DNA of 64,000 nucleotides from Chlamydomonas sphaeroides. Lineage: Eukaryota; Chlorophyta; Chlorophyceae; Chlamydomonadales; Chlamydomonadaceae. The stretch is taken from assembly GCA_001662425.1 (NCBI GenBank), contig BDDC01000051.1, positions 1-64,000 of the forward strand, written 5' to 3'. This document shows, piece by piece, positions 43,547 to 55,404 of this stretch (position 1 is its first letter; each line of letters opens with the position of its first letter). Made by a program: the position numbers and the translations under genes. A model generated the notes under the pieces. The model saw only the letters and a program-made list of their open reading frames with translations. It was not told the origin of the DNA and did not search any database.

Positions 43547-46500
43547 ATGCCCGCACCTTCCGCCTCCTCAGGTGCTAGCTGAGTACCTGAAGTTGTACGG
43601 TGATGCCGCGAAGTCAGCACCCGCTGATGGAGGTAGGCCAGAAAATGCTGTGAAGTGCATAGGAAAGTCAAGTAAACCTAGCACGGCGTGAGTAGAAAGC
43701 GTGCTACTTGCAAACAGCAGGAGTAACTCCTCGCACTTTGTCGTTTCTGGCTTCACTATGGACTGGCTCCACTGTTTCAAAAGCAGGGATTCCTCAAACC
43801 CCACAGCTTGGGCCTTCTCAGCTTACTGACGCCGTTCCTTCCTCCTCTCGTGCAGAGCTTTCCTTCGCCGACTTCGCTGCCATGTTTGCGCGCCCAGCCT
43901 CTAGCCGCGGCGCCGACGCCAGCGGCCCCGCCACCAACTGCCTGGGCTGGGCGGCGCGCGACTCCAAAAGCCCCCTGGCGCCCTTTGCCTTCGACCGCCG
44001 ACCCGTGGGCCCGAACGACGTGCGCATCCAGATCACACACGCTGGCATCTGCCACTCGGACGTGCACCAGGCCCGTGACGAGTGGGGCGGCTCGCTCTTC
44101 CCCATGGTGCCTGGGTGAGCCCCAGGAACTGGGTGACGTAGGTTCCCTCCTTAATTGCCCGTGACCCCGGCTGCGCCGTCCTCCGGCGCGATCACCTGTT
44201 ACGTGCAATCAGACCGACCCGGACAAGCGCGCCTGCCCGCACCGAAGACCCGAACCAAACCCTTCTCTCCCCGCCCCGCTGCCAGGCACGAGATCGTGGG
44301 CATCGTGACGGAGGTGGGCGCCAACGTCACCTCGTTCAAGCCCGGCGACCGCGCCGGTGTGGGCTGCATGGTGGACTCGTGCGGAAGCTGCTCCATGTGC
44401 GCACCGCCGCGCTGCGAGGAGCAGGTGAGATAGGAGGGACGGGCGAGGCCGTGAGGACGCCCTGCGCGGCGTCGGGGCACAGCGCGCCAGCCCATCTGTT
44501 GGCCTTGGCCCTCTCTTGTCCCTGAGCGCACCTGCACCTGCCACAAGGCCGCAAGGCAGCCGCTCGTGTGCCCTCGCTGCCTGGGCACGAACCCTGATCC
44601 ACGCCCACGCTTTCCCGTCTGGCCCCCAGTTCTGCTCCAAGTGCACCTTCACCTACAACAGCAAGGCGCAGGACGGCAGCCTGGCCCACGTAAGGCCCCG
44701 GGCGATCAGCCGCCAGCGGTCGGACCCCGTCAGCAACGGCTCCATGCCTTCATGGGCCCAGCCCTCTCAGCAACGCCGGACGAATGCGCGCTGCCCGGAC
44801 ACAGCCGGACAGTGCGGCACCCTTACCTGCTGCCACCCAACTCTTTGGAACTCCAGGGCGGCTACTCGACCCACATCGTGGTCCACGACAAGTTTGCGCT
44901 GCGGGTGCCCGCCAACCTGCCGCTGGAGGGCGTGGCGCCACTGCTGTGCGCCGGCATCACCGTGTACAGGTGGGCAGGGAGGGGCCGTAGGGGGGCTGTC
45001 CATGTGGTGGGATCATCGCAGGCGGCGCCACACGACGTGCGGAGCAGCTACGTCCGCTAACGCGCGCTGCACCGTGTCGGCAGAATGCGAGTGTCACGTT
45101 GCCGGCTCCGTCCTGCTGCTGCAGCCCGCTCAAGAACTTCGGCCTGGACAAGCCCGGCATGCGGCTGGGCGTCGTGGGACTTGGAGGCCTGGGCCACATG
45201 GTGAGCGGAAGGAGGCTGCGAGGCAGGTGCACGAGGGATGGCGGCGGCCGGGCTGAAGAGGCAATGCCAGCTTGCGACGAGCTGGGGCGATGAGCCCCGT
45301 CGCGGCTGCCGCCTGGTGCATGTGAGCCACGTCGTCCCATCCCGCTCCCAGGCCGTCAAGATCGCGAAGGGCATGGGGCTGCACGTGACCGTCATCTCCA
45401 CCTCGCCCTCCAAGAAGGAGGAGGCGATGAAGGTGAGGGCCGGGCGGCGGCGGCGGGAGCTGCCGGAAGGATGACCGGGTTGACCCATGAGGCTGCGCTG
45501 CTCCTTGTGCTCTCTGCCCTGCTCTCGATTCCACACCTGGCTCACACATCACTGTCCACTCCCGCCAGGTGCTGGGTGCGGACGACTTCATCGTGTCCAA
45601 GGACGCCGAGGCCATGAAGGTGGGGCGGCCAGGGCAGGTCGCTCCGGCGCCCACCAAGCCCTATCCTCCGTGGAGTCCGACAGCTCCTGCCCGTTTCACA
45701 GCCCCGTCGCAGCCAAGCCATGCCATGCCATGCCGTGCGGGGTCTGCCACTCTTTCCTGATTTGCTGTCTTTCCGCTTTCCTGCCCTGCGCCCTCCTCCA
45801 CCCGGTGTCCCTGCCGTGCCGCCCCTCCCACCGCCCCCAGGCCGCCGCCGGCTCGCTGCAAGGCATCATCGATACCGTGTCCGCCAAGCACGACGTGGCC
45901 GCCCTCATTGGCCTGCTCCAGGTACTGCCAGCTGCGTCTCGGGGGGCCTGCGCTGTTCCCAGCCGCCTGCCAACCCCGGGCGAACCCAGCCGGCACAGCG
46001 CACAAGAGCTGGCGGCGTCGTGCCGTTGCACTGCATGCGGTCCGTGTAGACGCATCAACGTTGACACGCCCGGGCCGCTGCGCCCCGGCAGGTTGACGGT
46101 CGGCTAGTCATGGTGGGCGTGCCGGACGTGCCGCTGGATCTGCCCGCCGCCGCCGTCGTGTTCAGTGAGTGTGGCAAGAGGCGAGGGAGCAGGCGCTCCC
46201 TATGGGCTGCTGGTGCAGGCTGCGCCGTATGCTAGGCGCTCTTTGTCGCGGCGGAGGCGGCGACGACGATGGCGAACGTGCTTTATGCCTGTGTTGCCGC
46301 TGCTCGGCCCTCCTGCCAGAGCGCGTCTCGATCTCCGGCTCGCTCATCGGCGGTATCAAGCAGACGCAGGAGATGCTGGACTTCTGCGGAGAGAAGGGCA
46401 TCACGTCCATGGTGGAGAAGGTGGGTTTCAGAACACTGACAGTAATCAGAGAGTTGAGGGCCGCGTCGGGAAGCTGACCTGCGTGCGGTACCCGCTGGGC

Positions 46501-46817
46501 TGGCGGTCGTTTGCGCTATGCCACAAACTTCGTTAAAGCGTCCTAAGAGCAGCTTCCTGTGCACTTGCTGCTGTACAGATCCCCGTCGACCAGGTCAACA
46601 CGGCATACGAGCGCCTCATGAAGAGCGACGTGCGGTACAGGTACGGCAGGGCAGCTTGCTGCCAAGAATACACGCAAGTGCTGCATGTGGGATTTGTATA
46701 TTAAGGCCGACCTGGGACATGCAACCGTGTCGGATGCCGTCCTACTAACGGTGCTGCGCCCAACGTGTGTGCCTCGCCAGGTTCGTCATCGACGTGCTTG
46801 GCTCGCTCATTGCTTGA
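43547..46817 (+). CDS. Zinc-dependent alcohol dehydrogenase, cinnamyl-alcohol dehydrogenase type
   Basis: NADP-dependent reduction of aldehydes or oxidation of alcohols; medium-chain dehydrogenase family. Exons: 43547-43571, 43856-44114, 44286-44424, 44630-44689, 44857-44969, 45125-45200, 45352-45432, 45569-45619, 45841-45921, 46092-46164, 46320-46420, 46579-46640, 46781-46817. They give 385 residues with consistent phases. The catalytic zinc site is [16 protein letters not shown] and the Cys in [10 protein letters not shown]. The structural zinc site is [13 protein letters not shown] plus a Cys in EEQFCSKC. The dinucleotide motif is [27 protein letters not shown], with Ser after the second strand, indicates NADP preference. 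The ending is [14 protein letters not shown]...[14 protein letters not shown]. The 25-base first exon (MPAPSASS) is inferred from phase. ATG 43882 would give 368 residues. Physiological substrate unknown. Confidence 0.95.
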
Positions 46818-48253
46818 GGATTGGTTGGCGGCACAAAGGACTGAAGGGCGTTTAGGCGGTGGAAGGGTGGGCGTTCGGAATGGCAGGCTGCGTGCGCCGG
46901 CGGTGTTGCGCTGAGTGTAAGGCGTACGTGCGTCATGCAGCAAACCGGCTGTGCTGCGTGTTGGAGCTTGTAAGTGTGACACGCTGCAAGTCGGCAACGC
47001 CCGTAGCAGCCAAGCATGCTGGAGTATGGATATGTAACTGAGGAACCTCAACACTGTGGCGTGTTACAGTGGTACAGCTCACCGGTAACTTTCCCCTGTA
47101 ATCACCAGGAGGCCTCCTGGGTGGCACGCACGACAAATACCGAGCCCACTTCACCGCTCCACATCTCAACACACAACTGCATGCCAGTAACTCAAATCTT
47201 GACGCACGCTGCGGCCAATGTGCACACCGCACGGGCACCAAACACTTGGCACAAGCCGTCCTCACTACTGTGTGCAGACGATACCAGGCTTGCTGCAGTC
47301 AAGGCACAATCATGACCGGGGTCAGCCGCCTGCGGGCTGCGGAGTGGAGCGGCCGGGCGCGCTGATACGGACGCAGTACAGACAGCAAGCGAGTTCACTG
47401 GATGGAACGGGCTGCCAGACGACCGAGGAACCTCTCGTGCTGCCGCATACCCTTGAACGCTTACATGAGCCAACTGCTGTCTCTTTGGAGTTCGTTCCTT
47501 CCGCAACGGGGAAGCGCCGGGTTTTGCCCCTGTCGAGTCAATGCGTTTCGCGTATGCGTGTTTGTGCGGGTCAGGGCGCATAGCAACCCTCTCACCGAAG
47601 GTGGGGCAGCGGGTGTCTGCCAGCTCACCAGGCGTCAGTAAAGCCGAGGCTCCTGGAGGTAACGTCGTGCAACAGAAACAAACTCATAGAAAAGTACACA
47701 CGCCTTGAACGTACATCGCGCCTAGCGAGCGCCTAACACAACAGTGCGTGCAGTGCTAACGCGTCACCCTCACTCCGGCCGTACATGCAGTGCTGGAGAT
47801 ATGCAGACCAGGTGACCGGACCCGGGCGAAGCCCATGCCCACGTGCGCCCCTTGCCATCGGGCAACCCGCGCAGCCCTTCGGGCATTGAAAGCCGCCACC
47901 GCACTGGCCGGCGCGCACACCGCATGCGAGGTGTCCGTTGCGCGTATCACCACGGGATACGCTTTCATGCAACTGGGCCTTCCCTGCATCGGGTGCTTAC
48001 CTTGGCCGCGGTCAGCGTCTCAGCGAGCGCGTTGGGCTGGGCGCGGGGCCTCCGCCACCGGCGCAGCAGCAGCTTGGCGCTGGGGCAAGCAGGGGAGCGG
48101 CTGCAGGAGCAGGCCGGCACGCAGGGGGCAGCGTGGCCACGGGTGGCATGGAGGCACAGAACGCGTTCACGCGCTAGCGCCAACCGCCCGGCTTCGGGCA
48201 ACCACAACTAGCTACTAGCAGCGCTGTACACGAGACCACGGCATGGAACCAGT
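46818..48253. other. Convergent 3' regions
   Basis: TGTAA at 47033-47037 (and another at 47097) probably ends the alcohol dehydrogenase transcript. TTACA near 47462 could serve the minus-strand coiled-coil gene. No other gene is seen; 47810-48180 has open frames on both strands without motifs. Confidence 0.4.
47033..47037 (+). terminator. Candidate poly(A) signal TGTAA of the alcohol dehydrogenase gene
   Basis: Lies 216 bases after the stop codon. Confidence 0.55.
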
Positions 48254-49746
48254 TCATGACGACGACGACGTGGGCGAGGAGCCTCCGCCGGCCGTGTCGC
48301 CGCTGTGTACCGACGGTGACGCCGGCGCGTGGTGTTGATGCCGCCGCGCCTCCGCCAGTTCCTGCTCGAGCAGGAAGACCTTCTCCTTCAGCGTCAGCCG
48401 CTCCTCCTCGAGCTGCGCGATGTACGCCTGCTGCGAAGCAAGCTGGCGCTTGGCAGCCGGTGGAAAGGACTGCGAGGAGCAGGGGAATGGGGGCGACGGC
48501 CAGGTAAGGGGACGCGTAGCCAAGGAAGCAAGAAGACCAGGCGTGGGGGCGACGGCTAAGTAAGGAGACGCGTAGCCAAGGAAGCAAGAAGACCAGGCGT
48601 GGGCGCATGAAAGCAGTTGGCCATCTAGCCAGCGTACCTCCTCCTCCTCCGAAGCCTTGGGCTGCGGCTCCGCTTCGTCGTCGCTGCCGAAATCATCGTC
48701 GGGGCCCGCGTCGCCGTAGAAGCTGCCCAGGAAGTCCAGCCCTGCCGCGGCAGCCAGGTCCACCGCCTCGCGATCCTCGTTGCCTGCAGACATCAAGGTG
48801 AAAGATAAGGGAGGTGCGCGTGAATCATGCTGCACCCTGAAGGCTAAGCGCACACTGCCCCTTTCCCTCCCCTCGCAACCCGTGTCAATCTGACTTACTC
48901 GCATAGTTGCGCCAGAGTGCTGTCGAGTCTGGCACGGCGCTGGGCGTGAAGGCGTGGAGGGCGCCCTGTGGAACGTCGGACTGGCGGGCCACGGAGCCTG
49001 CGGAGCATGTGCGGGCAGCCACGTCGCACCTTGTTCAACATATAAGCCCTTGGCAGGTCGATCCATAGCTCATCATGGTGAGCATATGAGAACTATGTTC
49101 GGCAGAACAAGTCGCAAAGGCAAGACGTGACGATGCACAACCTTGTGAAGTGCTCGTCGGCCCACCGCTTACCTGGCGCCTCGAGCAGGAATCCATGCCG
49201 GTTGTCAGGTGCCGCGGGTGCTGTCCGCGGTGTAGCCGGCTCTTTGCCTTGGTCGCGGTGGGAGCAGGGTCGAACAACGCGAGTCAGCAACGCTTGAGCC
49301 CGGAAAGCGAATAGCCGGGTTGGCGCGCCAGACCGAGACTTCCAGTCACCTGCTGTGAAGTGGCGCTTCGCCGCGCGCGCGTTGCTCTGGCGAAGCTCAA
49401 GCAGGGACGGGGCTGACGTTTCTGAAACTTGCGGGTAGTAGCGCGAGCGCTTGGGAGCCGGGGGATGCGCCTTGTAGCCATTCATCATTTGTGGTCGTCC
49501 TTGCGGCATTGGCGGGTGCGCGAAGAAGCCGGGTTGCTGAGCCCGAGGTGGTGCGGGGCCGCGCATCCCAGCAACGAAGCCGGGGTGGAACATCTGCTGG
49601 GGCATCGTCTGACGAGCGTAGTCGGATGGCATGAAGCCTGGAATCGAACCTTGGAAACCTGGACCAGGGCCCTGGCCGAGATGGCCTTGAGCGAATTGCG
49701 GAAGGCCGGGCTGCATTGCTGAACCACAAGGAAGCACCACGGCCAT
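48254..49746 (-). CDS. Unrecognised protein with acidic middle and C-terminal coiled coil
   Basis: Exons on the minus strand: 49746-49350, 49247-49173, 48783-48638, 48469-48254. They give 277 residues with consistent phases. The N-terminal third is Gly/Pro/Gln/Met-rich (FAQGHLGQGPGPGFQGS, MPQQMFHPGF), followed by a basic patch APKRSRYYP. A conserved-looking core reads TPRTAPAAPDNRHGFLLEAP, then acidic NEDREAVDLAAAAGLDFLGS and FYGDAGPDDDFGSDDEAEP. The C-terminus has a heptad helix (AYIAQLEEERLTLKEKVFLL EQELAEARR) and a Ser-rich end. The order basic patch, PxN-x-FL motif, acidic block, coiled coil loosely recalls HEXIM-type P-TEFb regulators, but I do not make that call. The start may lie further upstream; ATG 49746 is the first in frame. 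Confidence 0.6.
48488..48603 (+). repeat. 57-base tandem duplication in an intron
   Basis: Two copies (from about 48488 and 48547) sharing GGACGCGTAGCCAAGGAAGC and AAGAAGACCAGGCGTGGG, in the last intron of the minus-strand coiled-coil gene. Confidence 0.85.
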
Positions 49747-50247
49747 GCGCGTAGCCGCTAGGTAGGTTGCGGAGGTGTTGTCCTTGCAAGAGCGAGCCCA
49801 GATGCGTTAGGTGCCGAGGCTTTCCTTGTCGGTGCGCAAGAAATATGCGTTGCTGCTACGGCGAGGTTGACTGTGTGCGTGTATTACGTTGGCACAGGTA
49901 CAAAAGATGCGTTGTCTGCGACCGAGCCAAAGCGCGATTGGCCTGTACGGCATGCCACCAGCGTGCCTTGCAGCGGTTGACACCCGCTCGGCCCCCCTGC
50001 CCCCTGGCACCCTCCACTTCTGACACGCCCCCACTGCCTCCCTCCCGCCACCACTATCACGCCCCGACCGACGCCCCGACACGCGGCTACACACTGCTAC
50101 CAGCGTGTGCCGCACGCAGCAGCGCTTGCGATGCCGCCCGTTCTTGCTCTACCTGCGAGGCAAGGGTCAGGGAACGGCACGATCAGGACCTGACCTTGCG
50201 GCCGAAGCCATGCACCCAAGAACAGCTCCCCTCAGGCATGGCTCCAG

Positions 50248-53200
50248 CTAGCCCCACCGCAAGGCGCACACGCCAAACTCGCGGCACGCCCCAGCCCCCG
50301 TCCCCCCCCGCAGGCCCCTCCCGCAACGCCCCACCTGCGGCAGCACGTATCCGTTGCCCAGCTTGCGCCGCCGCGTGGGCAGCATCCAGGCCGCCCACCA
50401 CCACCGCCCGCGCACGTCAAACGTTTCCTGCCAGCAGCGCACAAGGAGGGCACGTCGCTAAGCTAGCGTCGGTACGCTTCGCACGGCACTCGGCAGCTAC
50501 CGACATGCGTTACAGCCGACAGCTACCGCGTGTACAACCGCAATGCCAGCCAAACGCAGGCGCCGGCGCACCTGCCAGTTGGCCACGGCCCCCAGGTTGT
50601 AGGGGTTGACCCAGCGATGCCCAGCGCGCCGCGCCTCGCTCTGGCGGACGTTGTTGTCCTGGCGCGAGGCGCGAGTTGCAGGGCAAGGAGGCAGCAGCAA
50701 GCAGGAGGGGCGCCTTGACAGCGCGTGGTGGCTCGCACCGCACCGAGAGGCGGCAGCCGCCACGGCGCCGGCGCGCTGTCGGACCCGGGCCCTCAGCTCC
50801 TCGCGAGCTGCTGCGCAGGGAGAGGGGCCGCCACACACAGCCCCCTCCCTCGCCCCAAGGCTAGGCGTCTGCACGACTAGTTCCCTCCCCCCCCCCCGGT
50901 GCTGTCCCCTCCCCCGTCGCCCTTCCCCTCGCCCTTCCCCTCGCTCTTCCCCTCGCCCTCCCCGTCCCTTGATCCCCCTCCGCTTCCCCGCACCAGGTAG
51001 TCGATGGTGCCCTGGCCCGTGACTATGAGCCACACGTGCCAGAAGAACAGCGCGGATATGCCCATCCATATGGACGCAGACAGCACGAACCTGCGAGCGG
51101 GGTGTGGTAAGGGCCACGCGCATGGCACGGGGGTAGGATGCAGCGCGTGGCATTGGGGTAAGACGCAAGGGTGATCTGGTCGCCGGCATGGCGGCGAGGC
51201 GCCTTGCACCGCAGGGAGCCGGCACTGCTCCTTGTGGATGGGGTCCGTGTCCGGCTCAGCAGAGCCACACCGTGCAGCCCGGACACGGGCGGAAGCTGCC
51301 TGGCAGCGCCTGCCTGTGTGAATTCTTGGGGACACGGATCTGCCTCTCCCGGCCTGCGCCGCTGCCCGACCCACATGAAGAAGGGCAGGAAGCCCTTTTC
51401 CTCCCATCCGGGCTCGTCCAGCTTGAAGAGCCAGGGCACGTGCAGTAAGTAGACGAGCGAGGAGTAGAGCGAGCCGACCCACATCCACCACAGGAAGAGC
51501 ACGAAGTACCTGCGCCGAGGGGGCGGACAGCAGGGGGGGGCGGCGGCGCGGCGTGGCGGCACGCCACATGCCAGGTGGGCACGGCATGGCTTGGCCTGTC
51601 AGGATCGCCGGGTCGCGCGGGGCGAGGGACGCAGCTCGACCGGGGCGAGGGACACGGGCTGGAAGAGCGGCCCGCTTCGCGCTGGTGCCAGGCTGTCGCT
51701 CGTGGGCCTAACCACCGCAACGGCGCGGTCGCGAGCCCGGCCGAGCCAAGCCGAACCAGGCAGCCCTCTTGGCCCCGAGCGCTGCCGCCAGCGCGCCTCG
51801 CCCACCGCTCGTGCCCCCCAGCCATGTGGGTGGTAGTTGATATCTCCATCTCCGGCCCCCACCCCCCACCTGTAGTTGAAGTAGCCAACGCAGTTGGCCA
51901 TCCACACGCAGTGGTGGTCCATCTTGAGCACGCACCTGGCGGGAGGGTAGAGGAGGGGCGGGGGAAGGGGGAAACGGAGTGGGTTTTGAATCAGGGGAGG
52001 GTGTGCAGGGGAAGATGGGTGCGGGGCACAGGGCAAGATGCTGGGCAGCGACAGGGGCAGAGCTGCCATCGCGCCGCAGGGCGGTGCGGTGCTGATGGTG
52101 CTCGTCCATGCGCTGGGCCCCATCGCCATGCCCCGGCAACCGCAACAGCAGCCTCAGGACCCAGGGGTCGTAGCAAGGTGGCGGGCGCCGTTATGCTGGG
52201 CGCCGCGGCTCGGAGGGCATCGGGGATGGGGCCATGGGGCGCAGCAGGCCCTGGCCGCAGCACCAGGCGCGTCCGACCGCACCGGCGCAAGATGCACCCA
52301 TGGTGCCATGCACAGGTCCCTTCGCCTGGGCAGCTCGGCACGCGCTAGGCCAGCGCAGCGCCTTGGCCGGCAGCGCCCGCGCTGGCCCTGGCCCCGGCCC
52401 CTCCTGCCTGCCGCAGCGCAACCCGGCCCCAGCCCGCGGCCGCACTTGTTGCAAATGCTGCAGTGGTGCGCCATGGGCGGCTTGGCGCGGTTGCACTTTC
52501 GGCACCAGCGCCACTCGAACGTCATCGCGTGTTGCAGCGCCTGCGGGCGCAGGGCCAGCGCCGCAGGGCCCGGGACGGCACGGGTCGGCAGCAGGCGGGC
52601 GGCGGGACCCGATGGCGCAGGGCTCGCGGCCGCGGCCGCAGCCGTGCCGCGGCAGGTCCGCTGCGGCAGCGGCGCAGCGCCGGCAGCGCAGGAGGCTGCA
52701 CTGCACCCCACAGGGCGTACCACCGGCTCCAGGCTTGCAGCTGCCGCTTGCGACGCCCCTCACCGCAAGCGCCGTGCTCTGCGGCCCCCGCTCCCTGCAG
52801 CAGCCGCAGCCCACAGCCGCCTGCCCGACTGCCACGCTCCCCTGTAGCGACCCTTGACCACCCACCGGCCACGTGGCCCTGCACCCTGCCACAAGCCGGC
52901 GGCCGGCGGCCACCTGACCCCCAAGCCCCTCACGGCCCTGCACCTTGGAGCCTCAGGCTTTCCAGCCACGCCCGCATGGCCGCACCTGGTCGTTCACGTC
53001 CCTTGTGCAGCCCGGGTTGCCCAGGGTGCAGTGCGCCTGGTTCCAAAACACGTTGAACAGCAGCCACATGGCCCAGGCCGCGTGCAGGCCGGCGGGCAGC
53101 GGCCCGCTGTGGCGCTTGATCTGCGGCGGCCGGGGGCACGGGGTCAGGACCCCAGGAGTCCTAAGCGAGGGTGGGCGCCGGAATCAGCGCAAGCCAACAG

Positions 53201-53652
53201 GCTGTCATGGTGGGTGTGCCACGGTAGCCAGCGCTGCGGCCGCCAGATGGCGCCTGTGCTGGTGCCGGCCCTCAGGCATCGTCTGCCTCTGCCTCTGCCC
53301 GCACCTCCGGCAGGACGCATTTGAAAAAGGTGTAGACGTCGAGCAGGATGAGCCCCACGGCAAGGACAACCTGGCGGGCGGGGATGTCAGGTGGAAGCAC
53401 GAGGGCGTCGGGGCAGGGCAGGCAATAAGAGGTCGTCGTAGGTCCACGACTGAGCGGTCTCTGGCAGTCATGTCAGCTGACAACAGCGTCTGGCGGGTGT
53501 GAAGCTCCTACGACGCACGACAGCGCTGTGCGGCATACACCACGCCGCACCAGGAACGGCTCCAGGTACTTGACGAATCTGTCAATGAAGGCGAAGACCC
53601 GCAGAGTGAAGCGCTCGCAGTAGCCCTCATCGGGGTCTGTCAATTGGCCCAT
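50248..53652 (-). CDS. DHHC-type protein S-acyltransferase (palmitoyltransferase)
   Basis: Transfers long acyl chains to cysteines of membrane proteins. Exons on the minus strand: 53652-53551, 53370-53305, 53120-52986, 52540-52446, 51935-51870, 51509-51336, 51090-50994, 50658-50572, 50427-50335 and then probably straight on to the stop at 50250-50248. This gives about 333 residues with consistent phases. Four membrane segments: VVLAVGLILLDVYTFF, HAAWAMWLLFNVFW, YFVLFLWWMWVGSLYSSLVY and FVLSASIWMGISALFFWHVW. The zinc-binding CRD lies between segments 2 and 3: WCRKCNRAKPPMAHHCSICN, then KCVLKMDHHCVWMANCVGYF, with the catalytic DHHC. After segment 4, GQGTIDYL replaces the usual TTxE. HRWVNPYNLGAVANWQETFD is the conserved C-terminal NPY-LG-NW element. 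The donor of exon 6 and the last residues are less certain. Confidence 0.94.
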
Positions 53653-55404
53653 GGCTGGCCTAGCGCGTGGGTGCATGGGCCTGCAGGCAGGGGCACAGAG
53701 TGAAGGGGGGCACGGGCTAGGTACGCGGGCGGCACGCAGGCCGGGTGGCCCTCCCCGGCGGCCCCCTCCACATACTTCGAGTCTCTTACCCTGCCGGTCC
53801 CCCCCGGAGTCGTCAATCTATGTCGCCGTTACGCATGTGCATGGATGGCGGGAGCAGCAGGCGGGATAGCTTAGTCGCAGCCGGCTTGAGGCTCTCTACT
53901 CTGACTGTAAATCACGAAGCAAGTATGTTTTTTGCGATGGAACGCAAGCGGTTCTGCTCTGTAGTATGCTTCAAGCAATTGGCGTCGCGTACTCGGGGCG
54001 CGTATTGTGGTCATGCACAGTGAGCTACACTTGATCAAGTAGTTGTGTACAACAGCAACGCAAGGGGCCAAAGGCGCGGAGGGAGGCCAGGATTGGCTGC
54101 GTGCCGAAACCCAAACGCGGGACACGGCGGGACCCACCGGGGAACCTGGGGAACAAAGTTACGAATCCGCAGGGCAGCACGGTATCCAGCACCCGAGTGC
54201 CAAGACCACCGGCCCCTTGAGTGAGGAAGGACGGGGCAGCTTGGTGGGTTGGCTGAGGAACGAAAGGCCAAGAAGGGCAAGCCGCAAGTGACAATAGCGA
54301 GGAATCAGTGGACAGGGTGAGTGTCTAATTCGTAGAATTGTGCACTTTGAAGAAGAAGCTCGCCGGGCGGGGGCGGCGATGGGGTTGGCGATGGCGGCGG
54401 GCCAGACAACTGCGGCGGCCGCAGCCGCGGCCGCGGCAAGCGCGGCCGCCGGAGCTCTGACGGCGGGGACCGGAGTGGGCCCTTTGCTGGCAGCGGTGTG
54501 GCCGCCGTCACCTCCGGGCCAGGGCCAAGCGGGAGCGCCAGGGGGGCGGAGGCCGCGGGAGCTCACCCCCTGGCAGCGCCAAGTGGAAGCGCATCGGTGG
54601 GGGATTGAGTTGGCAACGAGGGCGGACCCTGCCCCCTGTCCATGCCTGGCTGGCTGGGCGGCGGCTGTTGCGATAGCGGCTGTATGCATGTGCTAGGTCG
54701 CGTCCCACGAAAGTGCGGGCGCTACTGACATATGGCAATTCCTGGCGAATCGACTGGGTGAGGTAGCGCGATTTGCGGGTGTGGCTGGCAGCCACTGACG
54801 CCCATCTTCCCTTACAGGATGGGGCCCCCTGGGGTCCCCTTGTCTTCTCCGGACGGGGACCCCTTGTCATCACAGCGCCATCCTGCGCCAACAGCCCTGC
54901 TCGCATGCCCCACGAGAGGTGTCGCAGCTTGTTTTCCTGAAACGCGGGCAGGTGTCCGCAAGTCATAGAAACGCATTCTATACAAGGGCCTTGGGATGTG
55001 GTCAAGAGGGATTGCGGCCTGAAGCAGGGGAGAGCGGGGAGAGGAGGAGAGAGGCAAGGGGTCGGAGCACGGGGTCGGGGCCGTGCTGTGTCGGCCAGGC
55101 ATAGACTACCTTATCTGATCTGTAGCGTTATTGCGATCCCTACGCACAGTCTAGCTGTGCTTGCTTGTCGCGCCTGGCCTGCGCTTCCGACATAAGCCCA
55201 ACGAACAGTGCAAGCGTCCTTTATTGCTTTCGGATCCCCGACCACTTTCCACCCCCAATTGCGCGAAAATCACGCTCTTGTAGCAGTGGGCGTAGGGATC
55301 CAGGCTGAGCACGAGCCGACGTGGGCGCGTTGCCACAATCGCTGGTCCCGGCGCAGCGACACCCACGCGTTTGCCTTCCCGGCAGCTGCAGCAGCAGTCC
55401 ATAA
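53653..55404. other. Divergent 5' region without a recognised gene
   Basis: Lies between the starts of the palmitoyltransferase (-) and VWA (+) genes. An open frame at 54340-54696 (+) is an Ala-rich run with no motif. The segment 54100-54310 is non-repetitive. Promoters of both flanking genes should be here. Confidence 0.4.

Noticed and set aside
47096..47125. Palindrome AGGAGGCCTCCT as a possible operator
   Set aside because: A short palindrome in a 3' region of a eukaryotic gene; a similar GAGGGCCTCC occurs at 29970 and nothing links it to regulation.
52038..52847. 269-codon plus-strand frame
   Set aside because: Antisense to palmitoyltransferase exon 4 and its introns, where the minus-strand DHHC domain is certain.
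54340..54696. 118-codon plus-strand frame with an Ala run
   Set aside because: Low-complexity Ala/Gly sequence with no motif or splice support; possibly transcribed but not supportable as a gene.
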